Shown: positions 26,626-35,190 of the stretch, piece by piece | Layout: each line of letters begins with the position of its first letter | Numbering within the stretch: the stretch's first letter is position 1 | Origin: Pedobacter namyangjuensis | GTDB lineage: Bacteria > Bacteroidota > Bacteroidia > Sphingobacteriales > Sphingobacteriaceae | NCBI RefSeq assembly: GCF_003313325.1 | Contig: NZ_QMHQ01000001.1 | Coordinates: 992,001 to 1,056,000, forward strand | Reading direction: 5' to 3' | DNA length: 64,000 nucleotides | Notes under the pieces: generated by a model | Databases searched by the model: none | What the model was told of the DNA's origin: nothing | The model's input: only the letters and a program-made list of their open reading frames with translations | Program-made: the position numbers and the translations under genes

Positions 26626-27772
26626 ACGGCATTGTTTTTACTAAACTAACTGCTGGAATAAATTCCGGTGCCGGTTCATTCTTTTTTGCTAAATAAGCAT
26701 ATTTTCCAAGACGCTTTAATGTTCTGTAATGCGATGCGAGTGCAGTACCAAAGGTTGGACTTTCTATATAAGGCAAGTTAAATTCTAAAGCCGTTTCTTT
26801 AACAATTTTGCCTATTGCCGGATAGTGGATATGACAAATTTTAGGGAATAGATGATGTTCAACTTGTCTGTTAAGTCCGCCACAGAAAAAAGCAGCAATT
26901 TTACTATCAACCGCAAAATTTGCTGTAGTCATCATCTGGTGTGCTGCCCAAGCTTCTTCAATATTTCCTTCGTTATTTGGATGCGGAAAGCTAGTACCTT
27001 CAACAACATGCGCTAATTGAAAAACTAAGCCCAAAACTAAACCTTGTGCAAACTGCATGGCTAAAAAGCCAATTACAAATTGCCACCAAGTAACGTTTAA
27101 TACAATTAGCGGTAAAACGATAAATAAAAAATAATACAGAAATTTGAAAAAGAACAAATTAAAATACTCAATACGTGGGTGGTTGGCAACTTGGCTGCCG
27201 ATTTTGGTTTGAAAGAATTTTTTGTAATCCTTTCTAAAAACCCAAGAAAGCATCGCTAAGCTATATAATCCGAAAGCATAAATATGCTGGTAACGTTGTA
27301 GTTTATTTACCGGTTCGTTTTCGCAAAAGCGGATTAAACCCGGAGCTACGTCAATATCTTCGTCGTGCCCCGAAATGTTAGTGTAAGTATGGTGTACAAT
27401 ATTGTGGCAAATACTCCAAACGTAGGCGCTTGCACCAATCAAACTAAAAAGAATGCTAAAAGATTTATTTACAGTTTGATTTTTAGAAAATGCCTTGTGT
27501 ATCGCATCATGACATATATTGAATCCTACGAAAGCGCCAAACACGCCTAGTAAAATTGCTAGGCCAAGCATAATTGGCCCACTTAAATTACCTAAAATAA
27601 TTAACAGGTAGAGCGAAATAAATGTGCCCAAAAAGAAAATTGCTTTAAACCACATGGCCCCGTTTGCATTGATACTCAGATCCTCTTCTTCAAAATGCGC
27701 ATCAACGCGTTTACGTAACGTAGCATAAAATGCCGACTTTTTTACGTTCGTAAACTTTACTTTTTTTATCAT
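26624..27772 (-). CDS. Membrane fatty acid desaturase
   Basis: 382 residues with several membrane spans (~45-85, ~105-120, ~205-250). All three histidine boxes of membrane desaturases are present: HDAIH (88-92), HNIVHH (123-128) and QVEHH (303-307). The Q-x-x-HH third box is typical of front-end or linoleoyl-CoA-type desaturases. It introduces a double bond into acyl chains of lipids or acyl-CoA in the inner membrane, using O2 and a diiron centre. It is a single gene; no cytochrome b5 domain is fused. The position of desaturation cannot be predicted. Confidence 0.93.
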   Translation of the reverse strand: MIKKVKFTNVKKSAFYATLRKRVDAHFEEEDLSINANGAMWFKAIFFLGTFISLYLLIILGNLSGPIMLGLAILLGVFGAFVGFNICHDAIHKAFSKNQTVNKSFSILFSLIGASAYVWSICHNIVHHTYTNISGHDEDIDVAPGLIRFCENEPVNKLQRYQHIYAFGLYSLAMLSWVFRKDYKKFFQTKIGSQVANHPRIEYFNLFFFKFLYYFLFIVLPLIVLNVTWWQFVIGFLAMQFAQGLVLGLVFQLAHVVEGTSFPHPNNEGNIEEAWAAHQMMTTANFAVDSKIAAFFCGGLNRQVEHHLFPKICHIHYPAIGKIVKETALEFNLPYIESPTFGTALASHYRTLKRLGKYAYLAKKNEPAPEFIPAVSLVKTMP

Positions 27773-28076
27773 ATTTTTGGTTGGGGTGGTGTAGGGATGG
27801 ATTTGATATATTAGCTAATGTAGTTTAATAAAAGCGTTTTTTTACATTATTTTGATTTTAATTCAAACCCTTTCGCTCTATGTACGTATTTATTCCTTGG
27901 TCAGTTTTCAATTAAACATCTCCAGTTTAAAACTAAGCGATTAAAGTTTAAGCTCTTAGTAGCGTTATAGAACGAGTTAAAGATTTTTTTATTCTCTAAA
28001 GGAGAAATTTACACTTAAAAATTGTTTTGTAAATACCTAATATTGAGTATTTTTGAAAACCAAATATAATCCCTAG
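27773..28076. other. Divergent intergenic region, desaturase / amylase
   Basis: 304 bp with no gene. The right end has a good plus-strand promoter candidate (28026-28055) for the amylase operon. Nothing else was recognised. Confidence 0.6.
28026..28055 (+). promoter_or_regulatory. Bacteroidota-type promoter of the amylase-NPP operon
   Basis: TTTG at 28026-28029 and TATTTTTG at 28048-28055, 18 bp apart, matching the TTTG / TAnnTTTG consensus. The start codon is 22 bp downstream. Confidence 0.55.
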
Positions 28077-29990
28077 ATGAAAAAAATCAGTTATTTCCTG
28101 CTTTTAGTAAGCCTTAGCATTCTATTTTCCTGCAAAAAATCGGGAACGTTCCCGGCTCCGACTCCAGAACCACCAATAGTTTTACCGCCAACAACTGGAA
28201 CAAACGTTTTGCCGGTCGGAGCAAAGGATGGTGTTGCATTCATTAATGGCGGCACCTCTGCAATTGTTACGCTTTATGCTCCTTCTAAAAATTCGGTTTA
28301 TTTACTAGGCGATTTTAATGATTGGCAAGCCTTGCCTGCTTACCAAATGAAACTTGCGCCAGACAACAATACATGGTGGGTGCAGATAGATAACCTAAAC
28401 CCAAACACAGAATATGCTTACCAGTTTTTTGTAGATGGTAGTTTGAAAGTTGCCGATCCGTATAGCGAAAAAATTCTCGATCCTAATAACGATAGTTTTA
28501 TTCCAGCAAGTGTTTATCCGAACCTAAAGGCATATCCTACTAATAAAACCACAGGGAACGTGAGTGTAATGCAGGCTAATAAACCAACATATAGCTGGAA
28601 AAACGGAACTTTTAATCGCCCTGCGAAAGATAATTTAGTTATTTACGAATTATTGATTAGAGATTTTACTGCCGAACATAGCTACGCATCTACACTACAG
28701 AAGTTGGATTATCTGGTGAGCTTAGGCATAAATGCAATAGAATTAATGCCGGTTACAGAATTTGAAGGTAATTTAAGTTGGGGCTATAATATCTCCTACT
28801 ATTTTGCTCCTGATAAATATTACGGAACCAAACAAGCACTACAAAATTTTATAGACGAGTGCCACGGTAAAGGTATAGCCGTAATTATGGACATGGTCTT
28901 AAATCATTCTTTTGGGCAATCGCCTATGGTACAATTATATTTTGATGGCAACAAGCCAACTAATAACAGTCCTTGGTTTAACGTAGATGCCAAACATCCT
29001 TATAATGTAGGCTATGATTTTAACCATGAAAGCCCGGCAACAAAATACTTCTCTAAAAATGTAATTAAACATTGGATGCAAGAGTACAAAATAGACGGTT
29101 TCAGGTTTGATTTATCTAAAGGGTTTACACAAAATTTTACCACTAGTGATAGTCCTTTTGCTGCTTACGACGCAAGTCGTGTGGCTATTTGGAAAGAGTA
29201 CAATAACTACATCAAAAGCATAGACCCGAATAATTTTTATGTGATTTTAGAACATTTTGCAGAAGCTAGTGAGGAAAAGGTTTTAGCTGCCGATGGAATG
29301 ATGCTTTGGGGAAATATTAATCATAATATGAATGAAGCTACAATGGGTTGGTTAAACGATTCTGATTTTTCTTGGGGATTTTTTGATAAACACGGTTTTG
29401 CAAAGTCAGAAAACTTAATTAGCTACATAGAAAGCCACGATGAAGAAAGGCTAAATTATAAAAACATCACCTATGGTAATAATGATGCCAGCAATTACAA
29501 AGTTAGAGACTTGGCAACTGCCTTAAAACGCCAAGAAATGGCTTCCGCATTTCTTTTTGCTATTCCAGGTCCTAAAATGATTTGGCAGTTTGGAGAGCTG
29601 GGATATGATATTAATATAGATTTTAATGGCAGAACGGGAGACAAACCTATTAAATGGGATTACTACACAGATCCGAAGCGAAAAGCATTATACGATGCTT
29701 ATTCAAGGTTTATAAAGCTGAAAAAAGCTAATCCAATATTTAATACGCCAACTTACACCAGCAATCTAACTGGCGGAATTAAGTACATTAAACTTACCAG
29801 TGGCAACAATACAGTTGTGGTTGTAGGTAATTTTGATGTAACAGCGAAAACTGCGAATATAGATTTTGGTAGTAGTGGTACTTGGTTAAATGTTAGCGGC
29901 GGATCAAATATTAATTTAACAAATACTATTTTTGGCAATTCGTTAGCACCTGGCGAATACCATATTTATAGTAAACAGGCTTTAAATTAG
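28077..29990 (+). CDS. GH13 alpha-amylase-family lipoprotein with N-terminal CBM48-like domain
   Basis: 637 residues with a lipoprotein signal (SILFSC19, then KKSG) and a Pro/Thr-rich linker. A CBM48/E-set-like domain lies at ~60-150 (VYLLGDFNDW, WWVQIDNLNPNTEYAYQFFVDG). The GH13 barrel follows with all regions: DMVLNHS (I), GFRFDLSKGF with nucleophile Asp345 (II), VILEHFAE with acid/base Glu392 (III) and IESHDEERL with Asp455 (IV). It should act on alpha-1,4 glucans or related oligosaccharides at the cell surface. The phosphodiesterase gene begins 4 bp after its stop, so the two form an operon. Confidence 0.93.
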   Translation: MKKISYFLLLVSLSILFSCKKSGTFPAPTPEPPIVLPPTTGTNVLPVGAKDGVAFINGGTSAIVTLYAPSKNSVYLLGDFNDWQALPAYQMKLAPDNNTWWVQIDNLNPNTEYAYQFFVDGSLKVADPYSEKILDPNNDSFIPASVYPNLKAYPTNKTTGNVSVMQANKPTYSWKNGTFNRPAKDNLVIYELLIRDFTAEHSYASTLQKLDYLVSLGINAIELMPVTEFEGNLSWGYNISYYFAPDKYYGTKQALQNFIDECHGKGIAVIMDMVLNHSFGQSPMVQLYFDGNKPTNNSPWFNVDAKHPYNVGYDFNHESPATKYFSKNVIKHWMQEYKIDGFRFDLSKGFTQNFTTSDSPFAAYDASRVAIWKEYNNYIKSIDPNNFYVILEHFAEASEEKVLAADGMMLWGNINHNMNEATMGWLNDSDFSWGFFDKHGFAKSENLISYIESHDEERLNYKNITYGNNDASNYKVRDLATALKRQEMASAFLFAIPGPKMIWQFGELGYDINIDFNGRTGDKPIKWDYYTDPKRKALYDAYSRFIKLKKANPIFNTPTYTSNLTGGIKYIKLTSGNNTVVVVGNFDVTAKTANIDFGSSGTWLNVSGGSNINLTNTIFGNSLAPGEYHIYSKQALN

Positions 29991-29994
29991 TTTA

Positions 29995-31254
29995 ATGATT
30001 TTTAAAAAATTTATTTTTGCTTTAGCCTTTTTGGCAATAATTTTCACTGCCAAAGCGCAAGATACTACACAACAAATAATACCTAATAAGTACAATAGCT
30101 TAGCGCAACAAGAAAAACCTTACGTTATACTTATATCTTTAGATGGTTTTAAGTGGGATTTGGCCGAAAAATATCAAGCTAAAAACCTACTTAAAATTAA
30201 AGAAACTGGAGCGTCGGCAAAGTATTTAAAACCGTCTTATCCATCGTTAACTTTTCCTAACCATTACACCATTGCAACGGGTATGTATCCATCGCATCAT
30301 GGAATTGTAGACAATATTTTTTACGATAAAAAAACTGCAAGAACATATAAAAACTCAGATAAGTCAACCGCTTTAGATAGTACTTTTTACGGAGGCAAAC
30401 CCTTGTGGACTTTAGCCGAAGAGCAAGAAATGTTGAGCGCAGTTTTTTTCTGGCCCGGTTCTGAAGCATCTAACAATAATATTAGGCCAACTTATTACTA
30501 CAAATACAACGAAATTACACCATTGCAACAACGCATTGGCGTAGTTAGTGATTGGTTGCATCTGCCAGCAGAAAAGCGACCCCATCTTATTGCGCTTTAT
30601 TTTCCGCAGGTAGATAAAGCGGCACATAAGTTTACTGCAGATTCTGAACAGACTAAAGAAGCCGTTAATGTAGTAGATGAAGCGGTAGGAAAACTCATGC
30701 AGGTGGCTAAAGAAACTAATTTGCCGGTAAATTTTGTGATTTTATCAGACCACGGTATGGCTGCGGTAGATAATCTAAATACTATTCCTTTGCCAAAGGC
30801 GATAGATAGAGAAGAATTTGTGGTGCCTCCCGGAACTTCAATATTGCACCTTTATGCAAAAGATAAAAAATATATTAAGCCAACTTACAAAGCTTTAAAG
30901 CTTGAGGCTAAGGATTACGAGGTTTATTTGGCTAATCGAATTCCAAAAAGGTGGAAATACAATAAGAAAAATGATAAGTTTGATAGAATAGGCGATATGA
31001 TTTTGGTACCTAAACTACCAAAGGTATTTAGTACTATCGGCATAAAACCAGAAATTGGGCAACATGGTTTTGATCCTGCAAACCCAGCGATGCACGCCAT
31101 ATTTTATGCTACAGGGCCAAATTTTAAATCAGCTTATCAAATAAACGCGTTCGAAAATATTCATGTTTATCCGCTAATTGCCGAGATTTTAGGTTTGCCC
31201 TATACGCATAAAATTGATGGGAAAAAGAAAGTGTTAGCGCCTATTTTAAAATAG
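29995..31254 (+). CDS. Alkaline phosphatase superfamily protein, NPP (nucleotide pyrophosphatase/phosphodiesterase) type
   Basis: 419 residues with a signal peptide (ends near AKAQ22). The metal and nucleophile motifs of NPP enzymes are visible: ILISLDGFKWD (Asp50), YPSLTFPNHYTIATG with nucleophile Thr86, VILSDHGM, and IGQHGFDP near the C-terminus. It hydrolyses phosphodiester or pyrophosphate bonds in the periplasm or outside. Pairing with an amylase in one operon is unusual and the joint substrate is unclear. Its stop is only 8 bp from the convergent lipoprotein gene, with no terminator visible. Confidence 0.9.
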   Translation: MIFKKFIFALAFLAIIFTAKAQDTTQQIIPNKYNSLAQQEKPYVILISLDGFKWDLAEKYQAKNLLKIKETGASAKYLKPSYPSLTFPNHYTIATGMYPSHHGIVDNIFYDKKTARTYKNSDKSTALDSTFYGGKPLWTLAEEQEMLSAVFFWPGSEASNNNIRPTYYYKYNEITPLQQRIGVVSDWLHLPAEKRPHLIALYFPQVDKAAHKFTADSEQTKEAVNVVDEAVGKLMQVAKETNLPVNFVILSDHGMAAVDNLNTIPLPKAIDREEFVVPPGTSILHLYAKDKKYIKPTYKALKLEAKDYEVYLANRIPKRWKYNKKNDKFDRIGDMILVPKLPKVFSTIGIKPEIGQHGFDPANPAMHAIFYATGPNFKSAYQINAFENIHVYPLIAEILGLPYTHKIDGKKKVLAPILK

Positions 31255-31262
31255 ATTGCAAA

Positions 31263-31859
31263 CTAGAATTTAAATGTTGGGGGCAATTGCGCAAACATCT
31301 CGCAACTATCTGCATAATTAAATCTAAATGTAAAATAGGTCTTGGTTTTTGGATCTAAACACCAAATTACATTGCTGAATTCGCCCTTAAAATCGTTATC
31401 AGTAAAGTTTGGAGCGTTTAAACCATACAACACCGCCCTCGTATCTTTAATGTTTTTTTCCTTTAAAATTTTATCTTTCGCAATATCTACCAATTTGTTT
31501 ATTCTTTTAAGATCATATTGATAAGGTTTGTATACGAAGTTAGTTGCCTTGGCATCTCCAATCAGATCAATTTTAATATCCTCCTTAAAAGTAAATTCTC
31601 CCTTCTCATACTCATACTGCTTCCAGGTGGTGCTATTGGTATCAGTAGTAATATCTACAATAAACTCGGTTCCAGAACTTTTCTCTCTGTAATTGATGTT
31701 GGCGTAACCACCTTTTGGTGTAGCCTTTTCGTTTAATTTAGTTACAAACTCGTCCCACTCGGCTTTATTTTCGAGTATAGATTTTTCGCTGGTGTTAGTC
31801 GACTTGTTTTTGCAAGATAGTAAGCATAGTAATATGCATAATAAGCTAATGTTTTTCAT
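31263..31859 (-). CDS. Lipoprotein of unknown function
   Basis: 198 residues when started at the ATG at 31859. A frame extension to 31901 exists, but the downstream ATG gives a clean lipoprotein signal (MKNISLLCILLCLLSC16, then KNKS) and is preferred. The mature part is a mixed alpha/beta protein with regular KLNEKATPKGGYANI, WKQYEYEKGEF and LDPKTKTYFTFRFNY segments. I recognise no domain. It stands alone, convergent with the NPP gene and divergent from the S10 peptidase gene. Confidence 0.75.
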   Translation of the reverse strand: MKNISLLCILLCLLSCKNKSTNTSEKSILENKAEWDEFVTKLNEKATPKGGYANINYREKSSGTEFIVDITTDTNSTTWKQYEYEKGEFTFKEDIKIDLIGDAKATNFVYKPYQYDLKRINKLVDIAKDKILKEKNIKDTRAVLYGLNAPNFTDNDFKGEFSNVIWCLDPKTKTYFTFRFNYADSCEMFAQLPPTFKF

Positions 31860-31951
31860 AATAGTAAATTTAGGTAGGGTGAATTTAGCAGAACAATTCA
31901 TTATTTCCTAAACCAAGTAACAATTTCGTGTTCGTTGCTTATTGTGGTTTC

Positions 31952-31959
31952 TATTTTTG
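31952..31959 (+). promoter_or_regulatory. Possible -7 element of the S10 peptidase gene
   Basis: TATTTTTG fits TAnnTTTG exactly, 32 bp before the start codon. The -33 position is weak. Confidence 0.4.
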
Positions 31960-31991
31960 ATATTTATGCAAACAATCAAAACTAACCCATA

Positions 31992-33575
31992 ATGAAGAAA
32001 ATTTTTACCCTAAGTCTCTTAGCTTTAAGTTCTTTTGGTGTATTGCAGGCGCAGCAACCACAACGTGGTGCTAATGCGGGCAGTCCGGCCACAACGGCAA
32101 CAACTGCTACAAGCGCAAATCCAGTTAAAGAAGAAGCAAAACCCAATGCCAATATCAATACCAGAAACATCGTAGCCGAAAGTACAGTGGTAACTAACCA
32201 TTCGGTAACCATTAAAGGCAAAGCCGTTCCCTATAAGGCAGTAACAGGTACTTTGCCAGTTTGGGATGAGGATGGAAAAGCCATTGCTGGTTTGTTTTAT
32301 ACTTATTACGAACGTTCTGATATCCAGAATAAGGATAGCAGACCTTTAGTAATTTCTTTTAATGGAGGGCCGGGTTCTGCATCGGTTTGGATGCATATCG
32401 CTTACACCGGTCCCGTTGTGTTAAACATAGACGATGAAGGTTATCCAATTCAGCCTTATGGCTATAAAGACAACAGCACTTCTATTTTAGACGTTGCAGA
32501 TATTGTTTACATAGACCCGGTAAATACAGGTTATTCTCGTGCTACCAGTAAAGATGTGCCAACCAACAAATTTTTTGGCGTTAGGGCAGATATTAAATAC
32601 TTGGCCGAGTGGATTAACACCTTTGTAACACGTAACAATCGTTGGGCATCGCCTAAATTCTTAATTGGCGAAAGTTACGGTACAACCCGTGTTTCTGGCT
32701 TAGCTTTAGAGCTGCAAAGTAACCAGTGGATGTACTTAAATGGAGTAATTTTAGTATCGCCAACAGAGTTGGGAATAGAAAGAGGCACCGTAATGGATGC
32801 TGCTTTGCGACTGCCGTATTTTGCAGCCACTGCCTGGTACCACAAAATGTTACCAGCCGATTTGCAAGGCAAGAAATTAACCGATATGTTGCCCGAAGTA
32901 GAAAACTTTACCGTTAACGAATTGGTGCCGGCAATTGCAAAAGGCGGGTTTTTGCCACCGGCTGAAAAACAAAAAATAGCTGCTAAAATGGCTAGGTTCT
33001 CTGGTATTTCTGAGAAGGTTATTTTACAAAACAACTTAGATGTTTCTACCAACCTGTTTTGGAAAGAATTGCTACGCGACAAAGGTTTTACTGTTGGTCG
33101 TTTAGATTCTAGGTATAAAGGTATCGATAAAGCCGATGCAGGCAATGGACCAGATTACAATGCCGAATTAACTTCGTGGTTGCACTCTTTTACACCTGCA
33201 ATTAACATGTACATCCGCAAAGAGTTAAACTATAAAACCGACCTAAAGTACAACATGTTCGGTCCTGTAAATCCTTGGGACCGCACTGGCGATCGTACAG
33301 GCGACAACTTAAGGGCAGCAATGGCGCAAAACCCGTATTTGCACGTTTTGGTGCAGTCTGGTTATTATGATGGTGCTTGCGATTATTTCAATGCCAAATA
33401 CAACATGTGGCAAATGGACCCAAGTGGCAAGTTAAAAGACAGAATGAGCTGGGAAGGTTACGAAAGTGGACACATGATGTACCTGCGTAAGTTGGATTTA
33501 GCGCTGGGTAATGACCACATTCGCGATTTTATCCAGAAAGCTTTACCTAAACCTGGTGTGCCAGCAAAATTCTAA
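31992..33575 (+). CDS. Peptidase S10 family serine carboxypeptidase, secreted
   Basis: 527 residues with a signal peptide (ends near LQAQ21) and a low-complexity Ala/Thr/Asn linker to ~60. Peptidase S10 motifs: SFNGGPGSASVWMH (oxyanion region), GESYGTTR with nucleophile Ser228, YYDGACDYFN with the likely catalytic Asp, and ESGHMMYL with the catalytic His. It removes C-terminal residues from peptides in the periplasm or outside. It is a single-gene unit with a terminator at 33596-33626. Confidence 0.93.
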   Translation: MKKIFTLSLLALSSFGVLQAQQPQRGANAGSPATTATTATSANPVKEEAKPNANINTRNIVAESTVVTNHSVTIKGKAVPYKAVTGTLPVWDEDGKAIAGLFYTYYERSDIQNKDSRPLVISFNGGPGSASVWMHIAYTGPVVLNIDDEGYPIQPYGYKDNSTSILDVADIVYIDPVNTGYSRATSKDVPTNKFFGVRADIKYLAEWINTFVTRNNRWASPKFLIGESYGTTRVSGLALELQSNQWMYLNGVILVSPTELGIERGTVMDAALRLPYFAATAWYHKMLPADLQGKKLTDMLPEVENFTVNELVPAIAKGGFLPPAEKQKIAAKMARFSGISEKVILQNNLDVSTNLFWKELLRDKGFTVGRLDSRYKGIDKADAGNGPDYNAELTSWLHSFTPAINMYIRKELNYKTDLKYNMFGPVNPWDRTGDRTGDNLRAAMAQNPYLHVLVQSGYYDGACDYFNAKYNMWQMDPSGKLKDRMSWEGYESGHMMYLRKLDLALGNDHIRDFIQKALPKPGVPAKF

Positions 33576-33595
33576 AATAGTTATAATCCTGTTTT

Positions 33596-33626
33596 AAGAG
33601 CGATTAGGTAAACTAATCGCTTTTTT
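33596..33626 (+). terminator. Rho-independent terminator after the S10 peptidase gene
   Basis: Stem GCGATTAG (33600-33607) / CTAATCGC (33613-33620), 5-nt loop, followed by six T. Confidence 0.82.
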
Positions 33627-33660
33627 ATTTGAAGCGCATTTGTCTGCAATTATTTAGGTT

Positions 33661-33852
33661 TCCTCCTGCTTTCGCTCCAATTCCCGATAAAAATCGGGAG
33701 ATTTCCGCTCTATCAGGGCTAAAAACTTAAGGGTGTGCAAGGAAAACCCCTCATAGTAGTAAAATCCTGCGTAAAATAAACCTGATAGAAGCAAAATAAT
33801 TTTGGTGTCCGGAGCTAGTCGAAGGAAAAATTATTTGCGAATAGCAGGACTT
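33661..33852. repeat. Composite dispersed repeat, two inverted arms (copy A)
   Basis: Arm A1 (minus strand, 33725 down to 33661) reads AGCCCTGATAGAGCGG, then a hairpin with TCCCGAT arms (33682-33688 / 33693-33699), then GGAGCGAAAGCAGGAGG. Arm A2 (plus strand, 33778-33852) reads AACCTGATAGAAGC, a hairpin with 10-bp arms (33794-33803 / 33827-33836), then GCGAATAGCAGGAC. The 5' ends of the arms face each other across about 50 bp. A second pair with the same layout is at 41666-41878 and a solo arm at 53579-53611. Confidence 0.68.
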
Positions 33853-33911
33853 TCGAGACCGAAGCGTTTGATAAATTGCTTTTCAAAAACAGATTTTACA
33901 GCAAATTTTAC

Positions 33912-33942
33912 TTTGTAATTTTACGCATATTTGTTATCTTTC
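33912..33942 (+). promoter_or_regulatory. Possible promoter of the small membrane protein / SPFH pair
   Basis: TTTG at 33912-33915 and TATCTTTC (one mismatch to TAnnTTTG) at 33935-33942, 19 bp apart, with the start codon 20 bp downstream. Confidence 0.4.
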
Positions 33943-33961
33943 GAGATAGCCTAACGTAACA

Positions 33962-34135
33962 ATGAAACAAATTATTATTCTAATCAGAGTAATTGCAGCA
34001 ATCGTGCTAATAACTATCGGGGTAGATAACCTAAGCCAGCCATCAAATACCGAAGTTGCCATTGGCGCAATTGAAATATTTTTAGGTTTGGCAATTATAT
34101 TTGCACCAATTAAATCACTTTTTAAAAAAATCTAA
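33962..34135 (+). CDS. Small two-helix membrane protein
   Basis: A 57-residue frame from the ATG at 33962 to the TAA at 34133-34135. It has two hydrophobic helices (IIILIRVIAAIVLITIGV and IGAIEIFLGLAIIFAPI) joined by a short polar loop (DNLSQPSNTE) and ends in a basic tail. A promoter candidate is in front and the SPFH gene starts 7 bp after its stop, so the two are likely co-transcribed. It may be a small partner of the SPFH protein. No family recognised. Confidence 0.58.
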   Translation: MKQIIILIRVIAAIVLITIGVDNLSQPSNTEVAIGAIEIFLGLAIIFAPIKSLFKKI

Positions 34136-34142
34136 AACGTTC

Positions 34143-34991
34143 ATGGATCAACCATCTTTAATTAAACGCCTTCTTAAGTATTTCTCCATTTTTATAGTTT
34201 TAATTATACTTTGGGTTATACAACCTTTTACCTACGAAAACATTGATGCCGGTAATGTGGGTATTAAAATTAACCTCTACGGTTCAGATCGTGGGGTTGA
34301 CAACATAACTATTGTAACTGGTAGGGTTTGGTACAACACTTGGACCACAAAAATTGTAGAATTTCCAACCTATACGCAATCTGTAGATTACGAGCCTTTT
34401 GTAGTAACCACTAAAGACGCTGCAGAATTTAAGGTAGATCCGAAGTTAAACTACCATGTAAATGCAACCATGGTACCACAAATTTACAGGCAGTACCGCA
34501 AACCGTTAAACGAAATTGAGCAACAGTTTATGCGTAATACCATTTATGATGCTTACCGTATTGTGGCCAACTCCTTTAGTTCTGATTCGGTTATGAGTAA
34601 CCGCGAAAAATTTGAAGATAGGATTCAGAATATTTTAACCAAAAACCTAAGTAAGGATGGTTTTATATACGATCAATTAACATCGGCAATTACACCTCCA
34701 GAAAGCCTAAGACAAATGATTGACGAAAAAAACGCATCGATACAAGCTAGGCTTAAAGCAGAAAACCAAGCTAAACAAGCAGATGCAGAGGCAAAGGTTA
34801 AATTAGCTACAGCAACCGGAGAGGCGCAAGCTTTATTGGTTAGGGCAAAATCTGAGGCTGAGGCAAACCGTTTAAGACAATCTTCTTTAACGCCAATGCT
34901 AATACAACAAGAGTGGATTAAAAAATGGGATGGCAAATTACCTACTACACAAGCTGGCGGTAATACCAGTTTAATGATGCCGATCAAGTAA
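34143..34991 (+). CDS. SPFH/prohibitin-family membrane protein
   Basis: 282 residues from the ATG at 34143. A TTG at 34101 in frame would give 14 more residues but would overlap the small upstream gene, and the ATG places the single N-terminal membrane helix (~12-30) normally. The SPFH/Band-7 domain spans ~35-185 (IDAGNVGIKINLYG, DAAEFKVDPKLNYHV). An Ala/Glu/Lys-rich coiled coil follows (~195-250: ENQAKQADAEAKVKLATATGEAQALL), typical for prohibitin-like scaffold proteins. It probably oligomerises in the membrane to organise other proteins. No NfeD or FtsH gene is adjacent. Confidence 0.88.
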   Translation: MDQPSLIKRLLKYFSIFIVLIILWVIQPFTYENIDAGNVGIKINLYGSDRGVDNITIVTGRVWYNTWTTKIVEFPTYTQSVDYEPFVVTTKDAAEFKVDPKLNYHVNATMVPQIYRQYRKPLNEIEQQFMRNTIYDAYRIVANSFSSDSVMSNREKFEDRIQNILTKNLSKDGFIYDQLTSAITPPESLRQMIDEKNASIQARLKAENQAKQADAEAKVKLATATGEAQALLVRAKSEAEANRLRQSSLTPMLIQQEWIKKWDGKLPTTQAGGNTSLMMPIK

Positions 34992-35040
34992 AATAATTGA
35001 ACAAAGATAAAAGACAGGATTTATAGCTTAGCTTTATACA

Positions 35041-35165
35041 TAAGCCTAATCTTTAGTCTCAGGTCTTTAATCTTTGTTCATTGCTCCTTGTTCATTGCTC
35101 TTTACTCTTTACTCATTGTTCATTGCTCCTTGTTCTTTGCTCTTTATGCTTTGTTCTTTATTCTT
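35041..35165. repeat. Low-complexity pyrimidine-rich repeat upstream of accA
   Basis: Degenerate words of the type CTTTGTTCATTGCTC are repeated many times. A 20-bp exact direct repeat occurs at 35074-35093 and 35116-35135. It fills most of the 199-bp SPFH-accA gap and runs into the accA promoter. Confidence 0.6.
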
Positions 35166-35180
35166 TTATCTGTAATTTTG
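35150..35180 (+). promoter_or_regulatory. Bacteroidota-type promoter of accA
   Basis: TTTG at 35150-35153 and TAATTTTG at 35173-35180, an exact consensus with a 19-bp spacer. The start codon is only 10 bp downstream, implying a very short leader. Confidence 0.62.
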
Positions 35181-35190
35181 TAGCCCGACT

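Larger units (their letters stand above)
33576..33961. other. Intergenic region with terminator and composite repeat element
   Basis: 386 bp without a gene. It contains the S10 gene terminator (33596-33626), a two-armed inverted repeat element (33661-33852) and a promoter candidate (33912-33942) for the small membrane protein gene. Confidence 0.75.

Noticed and set aside
31860..31901. Upstream start for the minus-strand lipoprotein
   Set aside because: It would bury the lipoprotein signal; the ATG at 31859 gives a clean signal peptide and lipobox.
32675..33145. Minus-strand frame of 156 codons
   Set aside because: It is fully inside the S10 peptidase gene on the other strand, has Ser/Pro/Lys-rich composition typical of a shadow frame and no recognisable start context.
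34101..34142. TTG start for the SPFH gene
   Set aside because: It would overlap the 57-residue upstream gene by 35 bp; the ATG at 34143 places the membrane helix normally.
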